A stretch of DNA of 64,000 nucleotides from positions 1-64,000 of the forward strand of contig JAEDDH010000020.1 in assembly GCA_016293845.1 (NCBI GenBank). Direction: 5' to 3'. This document shows positions 53,901-61,835 of this stretch, one piece after another. The DNA comes from Bacteroidales bacterium. GTDB taxonomy: Bacteria; Bacteroidota; Bacteroidia; Bacteroidales; UBA3824. Both the position numbers and the translations under genes were made by a program. Positions within the stretch are counted from its first letter, which is position 1. Every line of letters starts with the position of its first letter. The notes under the pieces were generated by a model, which was not told where the DNA came from, made no database searches, and saw only the letters and a list, made by a program, of their open reading frames with translations.

Positions 53901-55493
53901 CTTACCAAAAACGCTGAAAATCAGATTGCTATCAAACGTGCTGACATTGTCAACGATTCGTTGCATATTCACAATATATTTTTCGATAAGGGTGACGAAG
54001 ATTTTCAAAACCGCAGCCGTGGTGTTTCTGCTGTGTTTGTTCCTGATATTCTTGTGGTTAAACCCGATTTGGAATCTGCCGCTTTTGCCAAGACAATTCA
54101 AGCCGAAAAGATTTTTATAGATTCTCCCGAGGCTGAGTTTGTCGCAGGTAAACGTCCCGACCAAAAACCAGATTTTGATATTACAAAAATTTATAACAAA
54201 TTCAACGCTCTTGTTGTTGATACTCTCTATGCAGGTAATATTCGTTTGGATATTTATCGAACTGGCAAAAATTCTCTGAAACTCAATAATTTGGATTTTA
54301 AAATTATTGGTCTCGACTCTCGTAATATTCAAGAAGACCGTTTCCCTGTTAAGGAGATTACCACAGGTATCAACAACTATACTATTTATCTAAAAGATAG
54401 TCTCTATATGCTTCACGCAGGTCGTGTGGAGTTTGCGCCCGACAAAAACGACATTATTGTTTATAATGTGGAATATCGCCCCACAGTTGGGCGTTACAAT
54501 TTTTACAAACTTTTCCCTTATCGCAAAAGTGCTACTTTTTTATCGTGTGGCAAGGTTACAGCGCACAATTTTGATATGGATAAGTTTGCTCTTCAACGCC
54601 GTATAGATATTGAACGACTCTCTATCGACCGTCTTGCGCTCAATTCTTATCTCAACCGCTCCAAACCGTCTGACACTTCGTCGATTAAACCAAATCTTCA
54701 CGAATTTATCCGCCGGATTCCTATGCGTATTACCATTGATACTACCATTGTATCAAATAGTTACATCGCTTGCGAACAACTCAGTCCCGAAGCGGCTGTT
54801 CCTGGCATTCTCACTATCAATGATGTTTCGGGTAAGGTTTTCAACTTTACCAACGACACCGCCACCCTCCGCCACGACAGCATTATGTTTGCCAACGTTG
54901 AAGGTCGTTTGATGAATAAGGCGGGCATCAAGGCTGATTTTAAATATTTTCTTAATTCCCCCACAGACGAATTTATCGTTAAGGCTCAGACCGATACGAT
55001 TTTCCTTCCCGATATGAATCCGTTTCTCGAAAACGCCCTTTTTGCCTGTATCGACGACGGTGTAATGAAGAGTGCCGACATTGAGTTTACTTCCAACAAC
55101 AATTCGTCGTCTGGTGTGTCGGTGTTTCGCTATAATGGACTAAAACTTTCTGTAAATAAGCACGATAGCGTTCAACCAAAGCGACGTGGATTATTGTCGT
55201 TTCTTGCCAATTCGCTCATTCGCACCGACAATCCTAAGCACAAACTTTCGCGCGTTAAAAAGGGTTATATTTACGCCAAACGCGACCCGCACAAGAGTTT
55301 TTCATCGTACTGGATTCAATCTGTGCTATCTGGAGCAAAGGCAACCGCCGGTTTTGAGAGCAAGGAACAAAAAGACGAGCGCAGACTTTCATCTAAAATT
55401 AAAGACGTAATTAGTATAAAACATCATATCGAAGAAAAACAACGAAAAAAACAACGCAAAAAATTTAACGAGGAAATTAAAAATGAAAAATAA
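50955..55493 (+). CDS. Giant AsmA-like envelope protein
   Basis: A 1512-residue protein. Residues 1-25 are charged, about 26-48 form an N-terminal membrane anchor (FLLKFFVVLAVVMGVAQYVL), and the remainder is a very long periplasmic part of alternating beta strands with recurring DSLTVS / FDLSVDSLTIDSANL-like units, Asn/Asp/Ser-rich and lacking cysteine-rich or enzymatic motifs. The architecture corresponds to the AsmA/TamB/DUF748 group, now viewed as bridge-like proteins that carry phospholipids between membranes. The C-terminus is basic (EEKQRKKQRKKFNEE). It overlaps the transporter by 8 nt and the Mur ligase by 11 nt. Family assignment rests on architecture. Confidence 0.7.
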   Translation: MPENQDIEPEKAVEKQPKKKRKFWKFLLKFFVVLAVVMGVAQYVLYYYAFPLLKEKICQNVSDQTNGLYTINFDDIRLNFLGRSILLTNFTMKADTTVYLQLKEQRSYNRAIYNISVSNFAIKNIRLSSIFGSRRLRINSIELIRPVIRLAGKPDDKHKGKYDAIHKDLYPLISNYFNKVEIKNISVTDGFFDFYKTVTDENEMAVVGNINIALSDFYVDEEVYTTNNRLFYSHKIAINSGGYKIRLADSIHTVNCGDLIIKTSDSIIFATDVKLLAEGPKAAYSTKEKFNVTLDTISITGVDINKAYFKEVVDIRAVSLVNPKISFATGRRRNKNNQNIESTDQGNWYSLIKGTLKAINIDTFEISDASIKVSNPKFTKPAYEVGNVNITLLGFVLDSLAYRNHNKILYSNDLDISIRDFDMRLPDRVHLLSSSYLLLSTKQKAVSAGKIRISPLFDAKDSTDSRMNISVPKLDIKNIDIKKAYNSQIFNVGAVLILKPQIESKSFNDTATHRKKPSMAKLLSDEYFKSLRIAKITIKDSYIDIDQQSSILEDSLTVSGLLSVSFDNFETGRALLSNGEKPFIVSNINLTLDNFVMKPSTDIHTLKGQNFTVDSREKTISLSNFSYYADTESLLIPVLQRLNKHSVIDFKVKKAVLSNTNLIQGFYNNKVEIGNFQILNPQLVFIDYPHLKRLLNDSLAVDSVSQNVVETDDLPTHRDSVYDSWSDLEKSFAKLMPKSLNIVKIDTFAVDSGVVQLIVRDSLNQNRFSTENRFKLDIEHFYFDRDSAECTGNFLFADNYKLIINNFQFLLPDRVHNVKASEISLDTKEGFFKSDMVFVSQNHAYTVSDKNIVNAYFPAIDLRGIDFNRFAKTGFLCTDTCLIDKSVFTIVKPENKRTDSAIVKKKPPILNKFIRNFQIFKIVSNDSKFGIYQNINNISTRTVFADFDLSVDSLTIDSANLAQKGHLISFRNPTFHSENIAILTKNAENQIAIKRADIVNDSLHIHNIFFDKGDEDFQNRSRGVSAVFVPDILVVKPDLESAAFAKTIQAEKIFIDSPEAEFVAGKRPDQKPDFDITKIYNKFNALVVDTLYAGNIRLDIYRTGKNSLKLNNLDFKIIGLDSRNIQEDRFPVKEITTGINNYTIYLKDSLYMLHAGRVEFAPDKNDIIVYNVEYRPTVGRYNFYKLFPYRKSATFLSCGKVTAHNFDMDKFALQRRIDIERLSIDRLALNSYLNRSKPSDTSSIKPNLHEFIRRIPMRITIDTTIVSNSYIACEQLSPEAAVPGILTINDVSGKVFNFTNDTATLRHDSIMFANVEGRLMNKAGIKADFKYFLNSPTDEFIVKAQTDTIFLPDMNPFLENALFACIDDGVMKSADIEFTSNNNSSSGVSVFRYNGLKLSVNKHDSVQPKRRGLLSFLANSLIRTDNPKHKLSRVKKGYIYAKRDPHKSFSSYWIQSVLSGAKATAGFESKEQKDERRLSSKIKDVISIKHHIEEKQRKKQRKKFNEEIKNEK

Positions 55494-56841
55494 ATATTTT
55501 TTTATAGGCATAGCCGGTTGCGGAATGAGTGCAATTGCTCAGTTCCTTAGAGGAAAAGGTCGCGAAGTGAGTGGCTCTGACCGAATTTTTGCATCGCCCG
55601 AAGGTCAAGATACAAAACAAAAACTTGAAGCCGAAGGTATAAAATGTTATAATCAAGGCGAAAGCGTTCCCGACCTCGACACTGATTGCGTGGTAGTTTC
55701 CACTGCCATTGAAGACACCGTTCCCGAATATGCTTTTGCTATTAAAAACAATCTTAGAATCCTTCACCGCAGCAAGTTGCTTGCCGACATTGCTCTAAAA
55801 AGCAAGACCATCGCCGTAAGCGGAACTTCGGGAAAATCTACTACTACTGCAATGATTTACTGCATTTTAGAAAAATGCGGATTTTCTCCCTCGCTCATTT
55901 CGGGCGCGGGACTTGTTTCGCTTCAAAAGCAGGGCAAAATAGGCAACGCCGCCGTGGGCAACAGCGATTATCTTGTAATTGAATCTGACGAATCCGATGG
56001 AACAATAAAAAATTATCGTCCCTCTATCGGCGTTATTCTCAATATCGACCGCGACCACAAGGAGATTCCAGAACTTATGCAACTTTTTACTTCATTTGCC
56101 CATAATACCCGCAACAATCTGATTGTCAATCAAGACAACGATCGCTCTGCATCTTTATCAATTGATATTGTCAACGATTTTTCGTGCCGTGGCTTGGCTG
56201 GAAACAATGCCGAGGATTTTGTGCAAAATCCCGATAGTATTGAGTTTACTTGCGGCGATACTCGCTTTAAAATCAATGTGATAGGTCGCCACAATATGGA
56301 AAACGCTATGGCAGCCATTTCTGTGGCTCGTGTGCTTGGCATCAGCGACAAAGATTCTGCCGCCGCACTTACTCAGTATCAAGGTATTTATCGCCGCAAC
56401 CGTGTGATAGCCAACAAAAACGGTATTGTTATTATGGACGATTTTGCCCATAATCCTGCCAAAATTTCAGCATCCATTTCGGCGTGTCAGGCTATCTCAA
56501 AACGTGTGATATCGTGGTTTCAGCCGCACGGTTTCGCCCCATCGCGTATGATGAAAGACGAACTTATCGAGCGTCTCGCCGCCCTTCTCCGTCCCGACGA
56601 CCGCATAATTTTCTCCAAAATCTATTACGCAGGAGGCACTGCCGACCAATCATTCTCAGCCGCCACCTTTGCCGACGCTCTCACCGCCCTTGGCAAAAAC
56701 GCCCTCTACATCGAAAACCGTCAAGACATCATTCCCAACCTCCGCACCACCGCCCAACCCGGCGACATCATCCTCCTTATGGGCGCCCGCGACCCCTCTC
56801 TTGCTGATTTTGCAGAGAAAGTGGCTGAGATGGTTGTATAA
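55483..56841 (+). CDS. Mur ligase family protein (MurC/Mpl-like)
   Basis: A 452-residue Mur ligase. Seen directly: N-terminal Rossmann motif GIAGCGMSAIAQFL, SGSDR, the ATP-binding P-loop VSGTSGKSTTTAMI (about residues 111-124), ESDESDGTI, NIDRDHKE with the metal-ligand His, and the C-terminal HNPAKI. Compared with MurC, the P-loop reads GTSGKS rather than GTHGKT, and the length is like Mpl (UDP-MurNAc:tripeptide ligase), so I do not name it murC. Either way it ligates an amino acid or peptide to UDP-MurNAc. Position after an AmpG-like permease favours an Mpl-type recycling role. Confidence 0.85.
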   Translation: MKNKYFFIGIAGCGMSAIAQFLRGKGREVSGSDRIFASPEGQDTKQKLEAEGIKCYNQGESVPDLDTDCVVVSTAIEDTVPEYAFAIKNNLRILHRSKLLADIALKSKTIAVSGTSGKSTTTAMIYCILEKCGFSPSLISGAGLVSLQKQGKIGNAAVGNSDYLVIESDESDGTIKNYRPSIGVILNIDRDHKEIPELMQLFTSFAHNTRNNLIVNQDNDRSASLSIDIVNDFSCRGLAGNNAEDFVQNPDSIEFTCGDTRFKINVIGRHNMENAMAAISVARVLGISDKDSAAALTQYQGIYRRNRVIANKNGIVIMDDFAHNPAKISASISACQAISKRVISWFQPHGFAPSRMMKDELIERLAALLRPDDRIIFSKIYYAGGTADQSFSAATFADALTALGKNALYIENRQDIIPNLRTTAQPGDIILLMGARDPSLADFAEKVAEMVV

Positions 56842-56844
56842 CAA

Positions 56845-58215
56845 TTAGGGTTGTGTAACGTTAATATCTTTTATAAGTAATGGCATATTTGTCTTTTCAT
56901 TTATGCTATTGTATATTAGACTTTGCTTTGTAACCTTTGAGAAACTATTCTTTTGTGAATTTGTAATCACAGATAGTGCTGTGTTTAATAATGGCTCTGA
57001 TGTGTCTCCTAACTGTATAAGTTTGAAATTGAGTTCATTAATGTTGATGTCAGGTTCAAAACCGTGAGTGTAGTTTGATTCGTGCTTGGCATTGAATAGT
57101 CTTAGAATTATAGGTTGGATAGCCCAATTTGATTGCGAATATGTGTCAGTAAACATAGTAGAGCCAACATTTTTACCGTATGTCGTAGTTCCAACAATTG
57201 TTACATCTGTGTAGGCTTTCAATATGTTGGTTAATGCTTCGCTTGCTGATGCTGTTTGACCGCTTGTTATGAAAACAATGTTGTGTATGTTGTCTCCAAT
57301 ATATGAATTTGGATAATATTTGAATCTGATATTTGTATTTTCGTTATCATAGTATTTCATTATTTTGGAGTTGTATTCTATGCTTAACGCTGTTTTTGTA
57401 GTGTCTAAATTAGGTGTTATTAAACTTGATATGGTTACCGCTAAATCTATTTGTCCTCCCGGATTATACCTTAAATCTAAGATAAGGTCTGTTATCCTGT
57501 CTTGTTTGAACTTTTCAAAAACAGATAGTAGTTCGTTGGTATATTCGTTTGAACCATCCCCTTTGTCATTTGTAAATTGTGTATATGCCAAGTATCCTAT
57601 TGTTTTATTATCAATGTCTATTATCTTTGATAGTAATATTGGATTCTCATAGACTATTTCAGAGTTAAGTGTTACTGTGTCTTTTTGATTATCACTGATA
57701 AATATGAATGAGGCGTAATCTAAATTGAGAAGTTGTTGGATGTTGTTTTTCGTAAGGATGTTGCCATTGATAGCAGTAAAAACGTCTCCCCGTTTGATAC
57801 CAGATTTTTGGGCAGGTGATTCTTTTTTAACATATAAAACTACACCCACTAAATTACTTTTTGCTGTGTCAGCATAAGTTATGAAATATTCAAAACCGAA
57901 CTCTTTGGTAACCCCGTGGAGCACATTATAATTTTTTTCTGCATTATCGCTTATCCAAGAGAACCGATCGTCTACACCTTCGTTGTATAGTAGAGATTTA
58001 AAAAATGATTGGGGTGATTGCGAATATATTGGATGTTCGGGTAAATGGTCGTTCCAATAGTAATAGTTATACATAGTGTTGTAAATCCATTCATTAATCA
58101 CGCTGTCTTGATTGAGATTGGAAATTTCTATTCCGTGCTCCTTTAAACACGATACACTAAATAGCAGCAATGCGATGCATACACATTTAAAAACAATACG
58201 CGACAGATAATTCAT
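56845..58215 (-). CDS. S41-family C-terminal processing protease, lipoprotein
   Basis: A 456-residue protein from the ATG at 58215 (the ORF can be extended to 58227). Residues 1-23 are a lipoprotein signal (LLLFSVSC). It has a PDZ-like domain (VVLYVKKESPAQKSGIKRGD, about residues 124-143) and an S41 peptidase domain with LDLRYNPGGQ and the nucleophile serine in TSGQTASASEAL (about 320). The Lys of the Ser-Lys dyad is likely in GTTTYGKNVGST. All catalytic elements look present. It overlaps the broken barrel gene upstream by 29 nt and is the last gene of the 62857-56845 cluster. Substrate may be an exported product of the cluster. Confidence 0.85.
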   Translation of the reverse strand: MNYLSRIVFKCVCIALLLFSVSCLKEHGIEISNLNQDSVINEWIYNTMYNYYYWNDHLPEHPIYSQSPQSFFKSLLYNEGVDDRFSWISDNAEKNYNVLHGVTKEFGFEYFITYADTAKSNLVGVVLYVKKESPAQKSGIKRGDVFTAINGNILTKNNIQQLLNLDYASFIFISDNQKDTVTLNSEIVYENPILLSKIIDIDNKTIGYLAYTQFTNDKGDGSNEYTNELLSVFEKFKQDRITDLILDLRYNPGGQIDLAVTISSLITPNLDTTKTALSIEYNSKIMKYYDNENTNIRFKYYPNSYIGDNIHNIVFITSGQTASASEALTNILKAYTDVTIVGTTTYGKNVGSTMFTDTYSQSNWAIQPIILRLFNAKHESNYTHGFEPDININELNFKLIQLGDTSEPLLNTALSVITNSQKNSFSKVTKQSLIYNSINEKTNMPLLIKDINVTQP

Positions 58216-58741
58216 AACCGAAACCATTTATTGTACTTGAAATGTATTTCATATTATCATTTTTCAACACAGAATATGTATATCCTTTGTAGATTATAAA
58301 ATCAAAGACAAATCTTTTTATCTTGTGTGTATAACCAACCCCTACATCAAAACTATAACTTTGATTATTTTCATTATCTTTGTTTGTCATTGAAGTTGAA
58401 TACTTACCCGAAGAACTTGCATAAATGCCGTTGTGTTTGATGTTTTGACAACAATATTATCTGTATTCTATGGCGGTAAGAATGTTTTGATGGTTAATCA
58501 CTGATTCTTTGTTGCTGAGAATAAGATTTGTGGACGAAAACTCATATCCTGTCCAAAAACTGATAGAATGATGTGAGTTTAAATATCGTTCGTAACCTAT
58601 TTTTGTGATATTCATACCGTCTCCTTGGAATAAAGTATTAATATCACTACTGAATTTTATCGCATTTTTAGTGCTGTCCTGACCAAATGCTGTATTTAAA
58701 TATATACAGCAAATGAATATGGTTAAAAATCTTTTAATCAT
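58187..58741 (-). pseudogene. Outer-membrane barrel gene with in-frame TAA
   Basis: From 58741 the frame encodes a signal peptide (FLTIFICCIYLNTAFGQ) and about 75 residues of beta-strand-like sequence ending TAIEYR, then a TAA at 58457-58459, and in the same frame continues to the C-terminus at 58187 (YSFDVGVGYTHKIKRFVFDF, ending SVAYCF, the terminal aromatic expected for an outer-membrane barrel). Undamaged it would be 184 residues. The single stop in an otherwise intact frame suggests a recent nonsense mutation. Downstream initiation at 58390 gives only half a barrel. Overlaps the ligase gene by 8 nt and the protease gene by 29 nt. Confidence 0.75.
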
Positions 58742-60341
58742 TTTTTTTAATTGAATCTAAATATTGTTTTGCGTTAAGTATAATTGCCATTGTTTTCGGT
58801 GATGGGACTTTTTCTTTTAGTCGTACTATTTCTTTTGCTTCTCTTTTGGTTTTGTCGTGACTATTGGTTTGTTGGTAGAGGTTAAATAGTTTATGTCGAG
58901 CAGTGAACTTTGCAGGGCAAATGTTTTTCGCCAACAAATATGCTTGCTCGGCAGAGTCCGGTATTTGTTTTAGCGAATAGTAATCTCCTTCAATAACTAA
59001 TGGAGTATACCATAATACATACTTTTTAAGTTTTTGTAGAAGAATAAATGCCTCGTCCGTTTTTCCATTATTTAATAAATAACCAGCATAACTATATCGA
59101 TACACGTGATTGTCAGAAAGATGTTTGTTGAACCCTCTGAGAAAAAATGATTTATTGCTTGACTCCATTTTAGATATCGCAATATATTTGGGGTAGAGAT
59201 AACCCGTACAACAGACAAGCGCAATACTTATTGGAATAAGATACATACTATTTACACATATTAAAGGTTTGATATTTGTGCAATATATCCCGCTAAGAAA
59301 AGCAACTGCATACTTAAAGAATGTGATATGCAGTATGTAACTGAAAAATAATGATATTACTATTGCTCCTATTATAAGAATAAATTCCTTACTGTTATTG
59401 CGCAGTTGTTTTATTACTGTTATGGCTATTATTGTTAGCATTGCGATTCCAAATAATCCTAACTCGCATACCATTTGTAGTGGTTCGTTTAAGGTGGTGA
59501 CTGTATTGTCTGCCATCATCATTTCATTGTCAGTCATTTTTCCATCTGCGTAATACTTCGCTTGATAATTTGGAAATTCTGCCGCAAAGTTTCCATAGCC
59601 AACACCAAGCAGTGGATGATTAGTAATCATCTCATACGTTATTTTGATAATGAGAAAACGACCAATAGAAGAATCTCTTTTGAAAGCAACAGCCACAATT
59701 AATAACAATACTGCACAAATTACTACTAAATGATGCTTTTTCAAAAATTTGTATTTTTTATGTAATGTGTATAAAAATAACATAATTATTATAACTAACG
59801 ACAATCTTGATTGTAGATAAATTGTTGTTATTAAATCTATTACAAATAACAATATGAGCATTGCCTTGATATACTTATTTGAATGTCGGTTACAGTATGC
59901 TACTATTATTGTACAACATATTGCTAAAAACAATGCGAAAATCCCACTGTTGCCCCAATGGTTTGTCACCGTTTCTTCAATATTCAAATCAGAAACATAC
60001 AATCTGACGTATTCAGTGATGTTACTAAGCAGTAGAATCGCAAACAGACTTTCAATAGATAATCGTTTGTTTTGTTTTGCAAGATTCCGATATACTATGA
60101 AAGTAACACAGAAAATTAGACATTCAATGTAAAACGTTGTTGTATACTGTGTTAAATTCAATAAACAATGCTGTAATCCACCATATACCATTATTGCAGG
60201 CAGAATTAAATCTGCATAGCACAATTCAATTCTGATTTTTGCAAATGCTATACACAATAGTATTCCTGATAGTATTATTGAAATGTAAATACCTGCAATG
60301 TACGTATTTGCTAAATCTCCTTCTATCGCCACTATTGACAC
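58734..60341 (-). CDS. O-antigen-ligase-like membrane protein with C-terminal helical repeats
   Basis: A 535-residue protein starting at a GTG (60341). Residues about 10-385 contain about eleven membrane segments; a long periplasmic loop between the eighth and ninth (roughly 225-290, including NHPLLGVGYGNFAAEFPNYQ) is characteristic of the Wzy_C/O-antigen ligase family, where the G-x-G-x-x-N-x-F motif is typical. The last 130 residues form helical, TPR-like repeats (SYAGYLLNNGKTDEAFILLQ; DSAEQAYLLAKNICPAKF). In Bacteroidota such proteins polymerise or ligate surface glycans, or transfer glycans to proteins. Here its neighbours are a radical SAM protein and lipoprotein rather than glycosyltransferases, so the substrate could be different. 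Confidence 0.75.
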   Translation of the reverse strand: MSIVAIEGDLANTYIAGIYISIILSGILLCIAFAKIRIELCYADLILPAIMVYGGLQHCLLNLTQYTTTFYIECLIFCVTFIVYRNLAKQNKRLSIESLFAILLLSNITEYVRLYVSDLNIEETVTNHWGNSGIFALFLAICCTIIVAYCNRHSNKYIKAMLILLFVIDLITTIYLQSRLSLVIIIMLFLYTLHKKYKFLKKHHLVVICAVLLLIVAVAFKRDSSIGRFLIIKITYEMITNHPLLGVGYGNFAAEFPNYQAKYYADGKMTDNEMMMADNTVTTLNEPLQMVCELGLFGIAMLTIIAITVIKQLRNNSKEFILIIGAIVISLFFSYILHITFFKYAVAFLSGIYCTNIKPLICVNSMYLIPISIALVCCTGYLYPKYIAISKMESSNKSFFLRGFNKHLSDNHVYRYSYAGYLLNNGKTDEAFILLQKLKKYVLWYTPLVIEGDYYSLKQIPDSAEQAYLLAKNICPAKFTARHKLFNLYQQTNSHDKTKREAKEIVRLKEKVPSPKTMAIILNAKQYLDSIKKND

Positions 60342-60348
60342 AACGAGA

Positions 60349-60375
60349 GTAAGGGTTAGTATTACTAACCCTTAC
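60349..60375 (-). repeat. Perfect palindrome between the PH-like and ligase genes
   Basis: Arms GTAAGGGTTAGT and ACTAACCCTTAC (12 bp) around an ATT. No T-run on either side, so a simple terminator is unlikely. It lies 8 nt upstream of the ligase GTG on the minus strand and could be an operator, an RNA hairpin that tunes expression within the operon, or an RNA-processing site. Confidence 0.75.
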
Positions 60376-60396
60376 TTGGCAACCATTTTTTATCAA

Positions 60397-60801
60397 TTAT
60401 TTACCAAGCTTCTCTTTTACCACTGCGATAAACCTGTCGGGTTCTGCGCAACTTACCACCCATTTAGTGTTTGTGGTTTTAATAAGAATGCGTTTGTCTT
60501 TGTTAGTCGAATACTGTTTAAAATCTCCCAATTGTGTATTATAGAAATCACCTCTGTATCCAAATAGTCCACCAGAAGCGTTTGTTCTAATTGTTCCTTT
60601 GTATTCTTCGGGTGTGAGTCTGCGTATTTCACTTATACTATCTAGATTCACATTTATAGATGAACCGTTCCTTATATTTATGTATATTGATTTTTCGTCA
60701 ATAGAGATGTTTGAAATAGCAGATCGACCTGTAAAAAAGAAAACACACAGAGGTGGTATGAATAATGTTACGATTAGGATTATATATCTAATTCGTACCA
60801 C
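60397..60801 (-). CDS. PH-like membrane protein
   Basis: A 134-residue protein with an N-terminal membrane segment (about residues 5-27, IILIVTLFIPPLCVFFF) and a domain of seven predicted strands plus a C-terminal helix (PDRFIAVVKEKLGK). The layout matches bacterial PH-like domains. The Gly-rich FGYRGDFYN loop sits where such domains often bind. The start is a GTG at 60801, inside the preceding 50-residue ORF (22-nt overlap). Role within the cluster unknown; PH-like domains often mediate oligomerisation or lipid contact. Confidence 0.65.
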   Translation of the reverse strand: MVRIRYIILIVTLFIPPLCVFFFTGRSAISNISIDEKSIYINIRNGSSINVNLDSISEIRRLTPEEYKGTIRTNASGGLFGYRGDFYNTQLGDFKQYSTNKDKRILIKTTNTKWVVSCAEPDRFIAVVKEKLGK

Positions 60802-60932
60802 ACCTTTGCTGTTTTCTCATTTTTGTATAAAAATAGTCCTATAAAGATGATGGTGCAAATAATTATTATAGAGCAAGTTATGATAGTAGTTAGCGTTACC
60901 TTCATATCGCAATCACATATAAATTCAATCAT
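60780..60932 (-). CDS. 50-residue single-span membrane protein
   Basis: A small ORF from the ATG at 60932: a short acidic/cysteine lead (EFICDCDMK), a membrane segment (about residues 12-36, rich in Ile/Thr), and a polar end (KNEKTAKVWYELDI). Its 3' end overlaps the PH-like gene by 22 nt, and it lies 31 nt after the lipoprotein, which suggests it is translated in the operon. It might alternatively be the N-terminal part of a longer PH-like protein now split by a frame difference, because PH-like proteins often have two membrane segments. Confidence 0.5.
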   Translation of the reverse strand: MIEFICDCDMKVTLTTIITCSIIIICTIIFIGLFLYKNEKTAKVWYELDI

Positions 60933-60963
60933 AGTGGTTCTATTTATTAATTTGTAACTAATT

Positions 60964-61824
60964 TTATTTATACATATTTATTTTTAAAAAGTTTCTAAAA
61001 TTTTCCTCATTGTAGTTTTCAAAAACGGAGGTATTCTCTTCTTTTAGGATATCGATTATATCATCAATTTGATTTTCAATGAATGTATTGGCGGCATAAT
61101 ATGTATCATTTGTGCTTCCTTTAAGAAACCATATATTTAGTGTTGGATTGTCTTCCATTAACAAATCTATGTTTCTTTCTTGAACCATTCCGTAAACTTC
61201 GGTTACTTGCCTGCAATGATAGTATACTGCAGTTTCAAGACCAACAGCAGCTACGGCACCATAATAAACTGCAACAAATATGCCAATTAACCACCATGGG
61301 AGAGCCTGAAGGTCTTTTTCATTAATGACTCCCTTTTCTATCATTTTTGTTTTTATATAATTCGAGTATTTTCCAATGTCGTTCTTTTGTGGTATATTCG
61401 TAAGATTTTTCTTTTTACATAGATTATAAAATAATTTTATATCGTTAGCTTTGATAGCTCTGTTAATATCTTCATCACCTAATGCTACTGTCATTTTTAG
61501 CATTCCATCATCTAAATTGACTGTTTCGTTATAGCCGTATCTTGCGATGAATAAATCAGGATGTTTTGAGAATTCTTTTGCAATTATCGGATTAGCTATT
61601 ATGTCTATCGCTAATTTCTGTAGGAATACGATATAATTTCTGTCTTCTTGTGAAATATCCATAGTGATGGGTATTGCAATACCGCCTAAATCAAAGGATG
61701 TATTTGATTCTAAATATAAAGAATCTTCATCTTGTTGAGTAAAATTGGGCGTGCATGAACTTGCCATTATGCTCGCGGATACAGTGCCTATGACTGCGTT
61801 TTTGACATTTTTGTTTATATTCAT
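60964..61824 (-). CDS. Lipoprotein of the radical SAM cluster
   Basis: A 286-residue protein. Residues 1-24 form a signal with a possible lipobox (SASIMASSC, cysteine at about residue 24). Mid-part residues about 65-105 (NYIVFLQKLAIDIIANPIIA, FSKHPDLFIARYGYN) resemble leader segments of nitrile-hydratase-like and related RiPP precursors (helix, then Asn-Pro, then helix, then Phe-x-x-x-Tyr-Gly), but this is pattern resemblance only. A second membrane-like segment lies at about 175-200 (WWLIGIFVAVYYGAVAAVGL), followed by a soluble, acidic C-terminal part. It is 11 nt downstream of the radical SAM gene and is the most plausible substrate of it. No homologue named. Confidence 0.6.
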   Translation of the reverse strand: MNINKNVKNAVIGTVSASIMASSCTPNFTQQDEDSLYLESNTSFDLGGIAIPITMDISQEDRNYIVFLQKLAIDIIANPIIAKEFSKHPDLFIARYGYNETVNLDDGMLKMTVALGDEDINRAIKANDIKLFYNLCKKKNLTNIPQKNDIGKYSNYIKTKMIEKGVINEKDLQALPWWLIGIFVAVYYGAVAAVGLETAVYYHCRQVTEVYGMVQERNIDLLMEDNPTLNIWFLKGSTNDTYYAANTFIENQIDDIIDILKEENTSVFENYNEENFRNFLKINMYK

Positions 61825-61835
61825 AGTAGTAGAAT

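Noticed and set aside
17362..58741. Four broken genes interrupted by in-frame TAA codons suggested stop-codon recoding
   Set aside because: Intact genes in the window end in TAA as well as TAG and TGA, each interrupted frame also fits a simple point mutation or indel, and prfB (RF2) is intact. Recoding of TAA is not supported.
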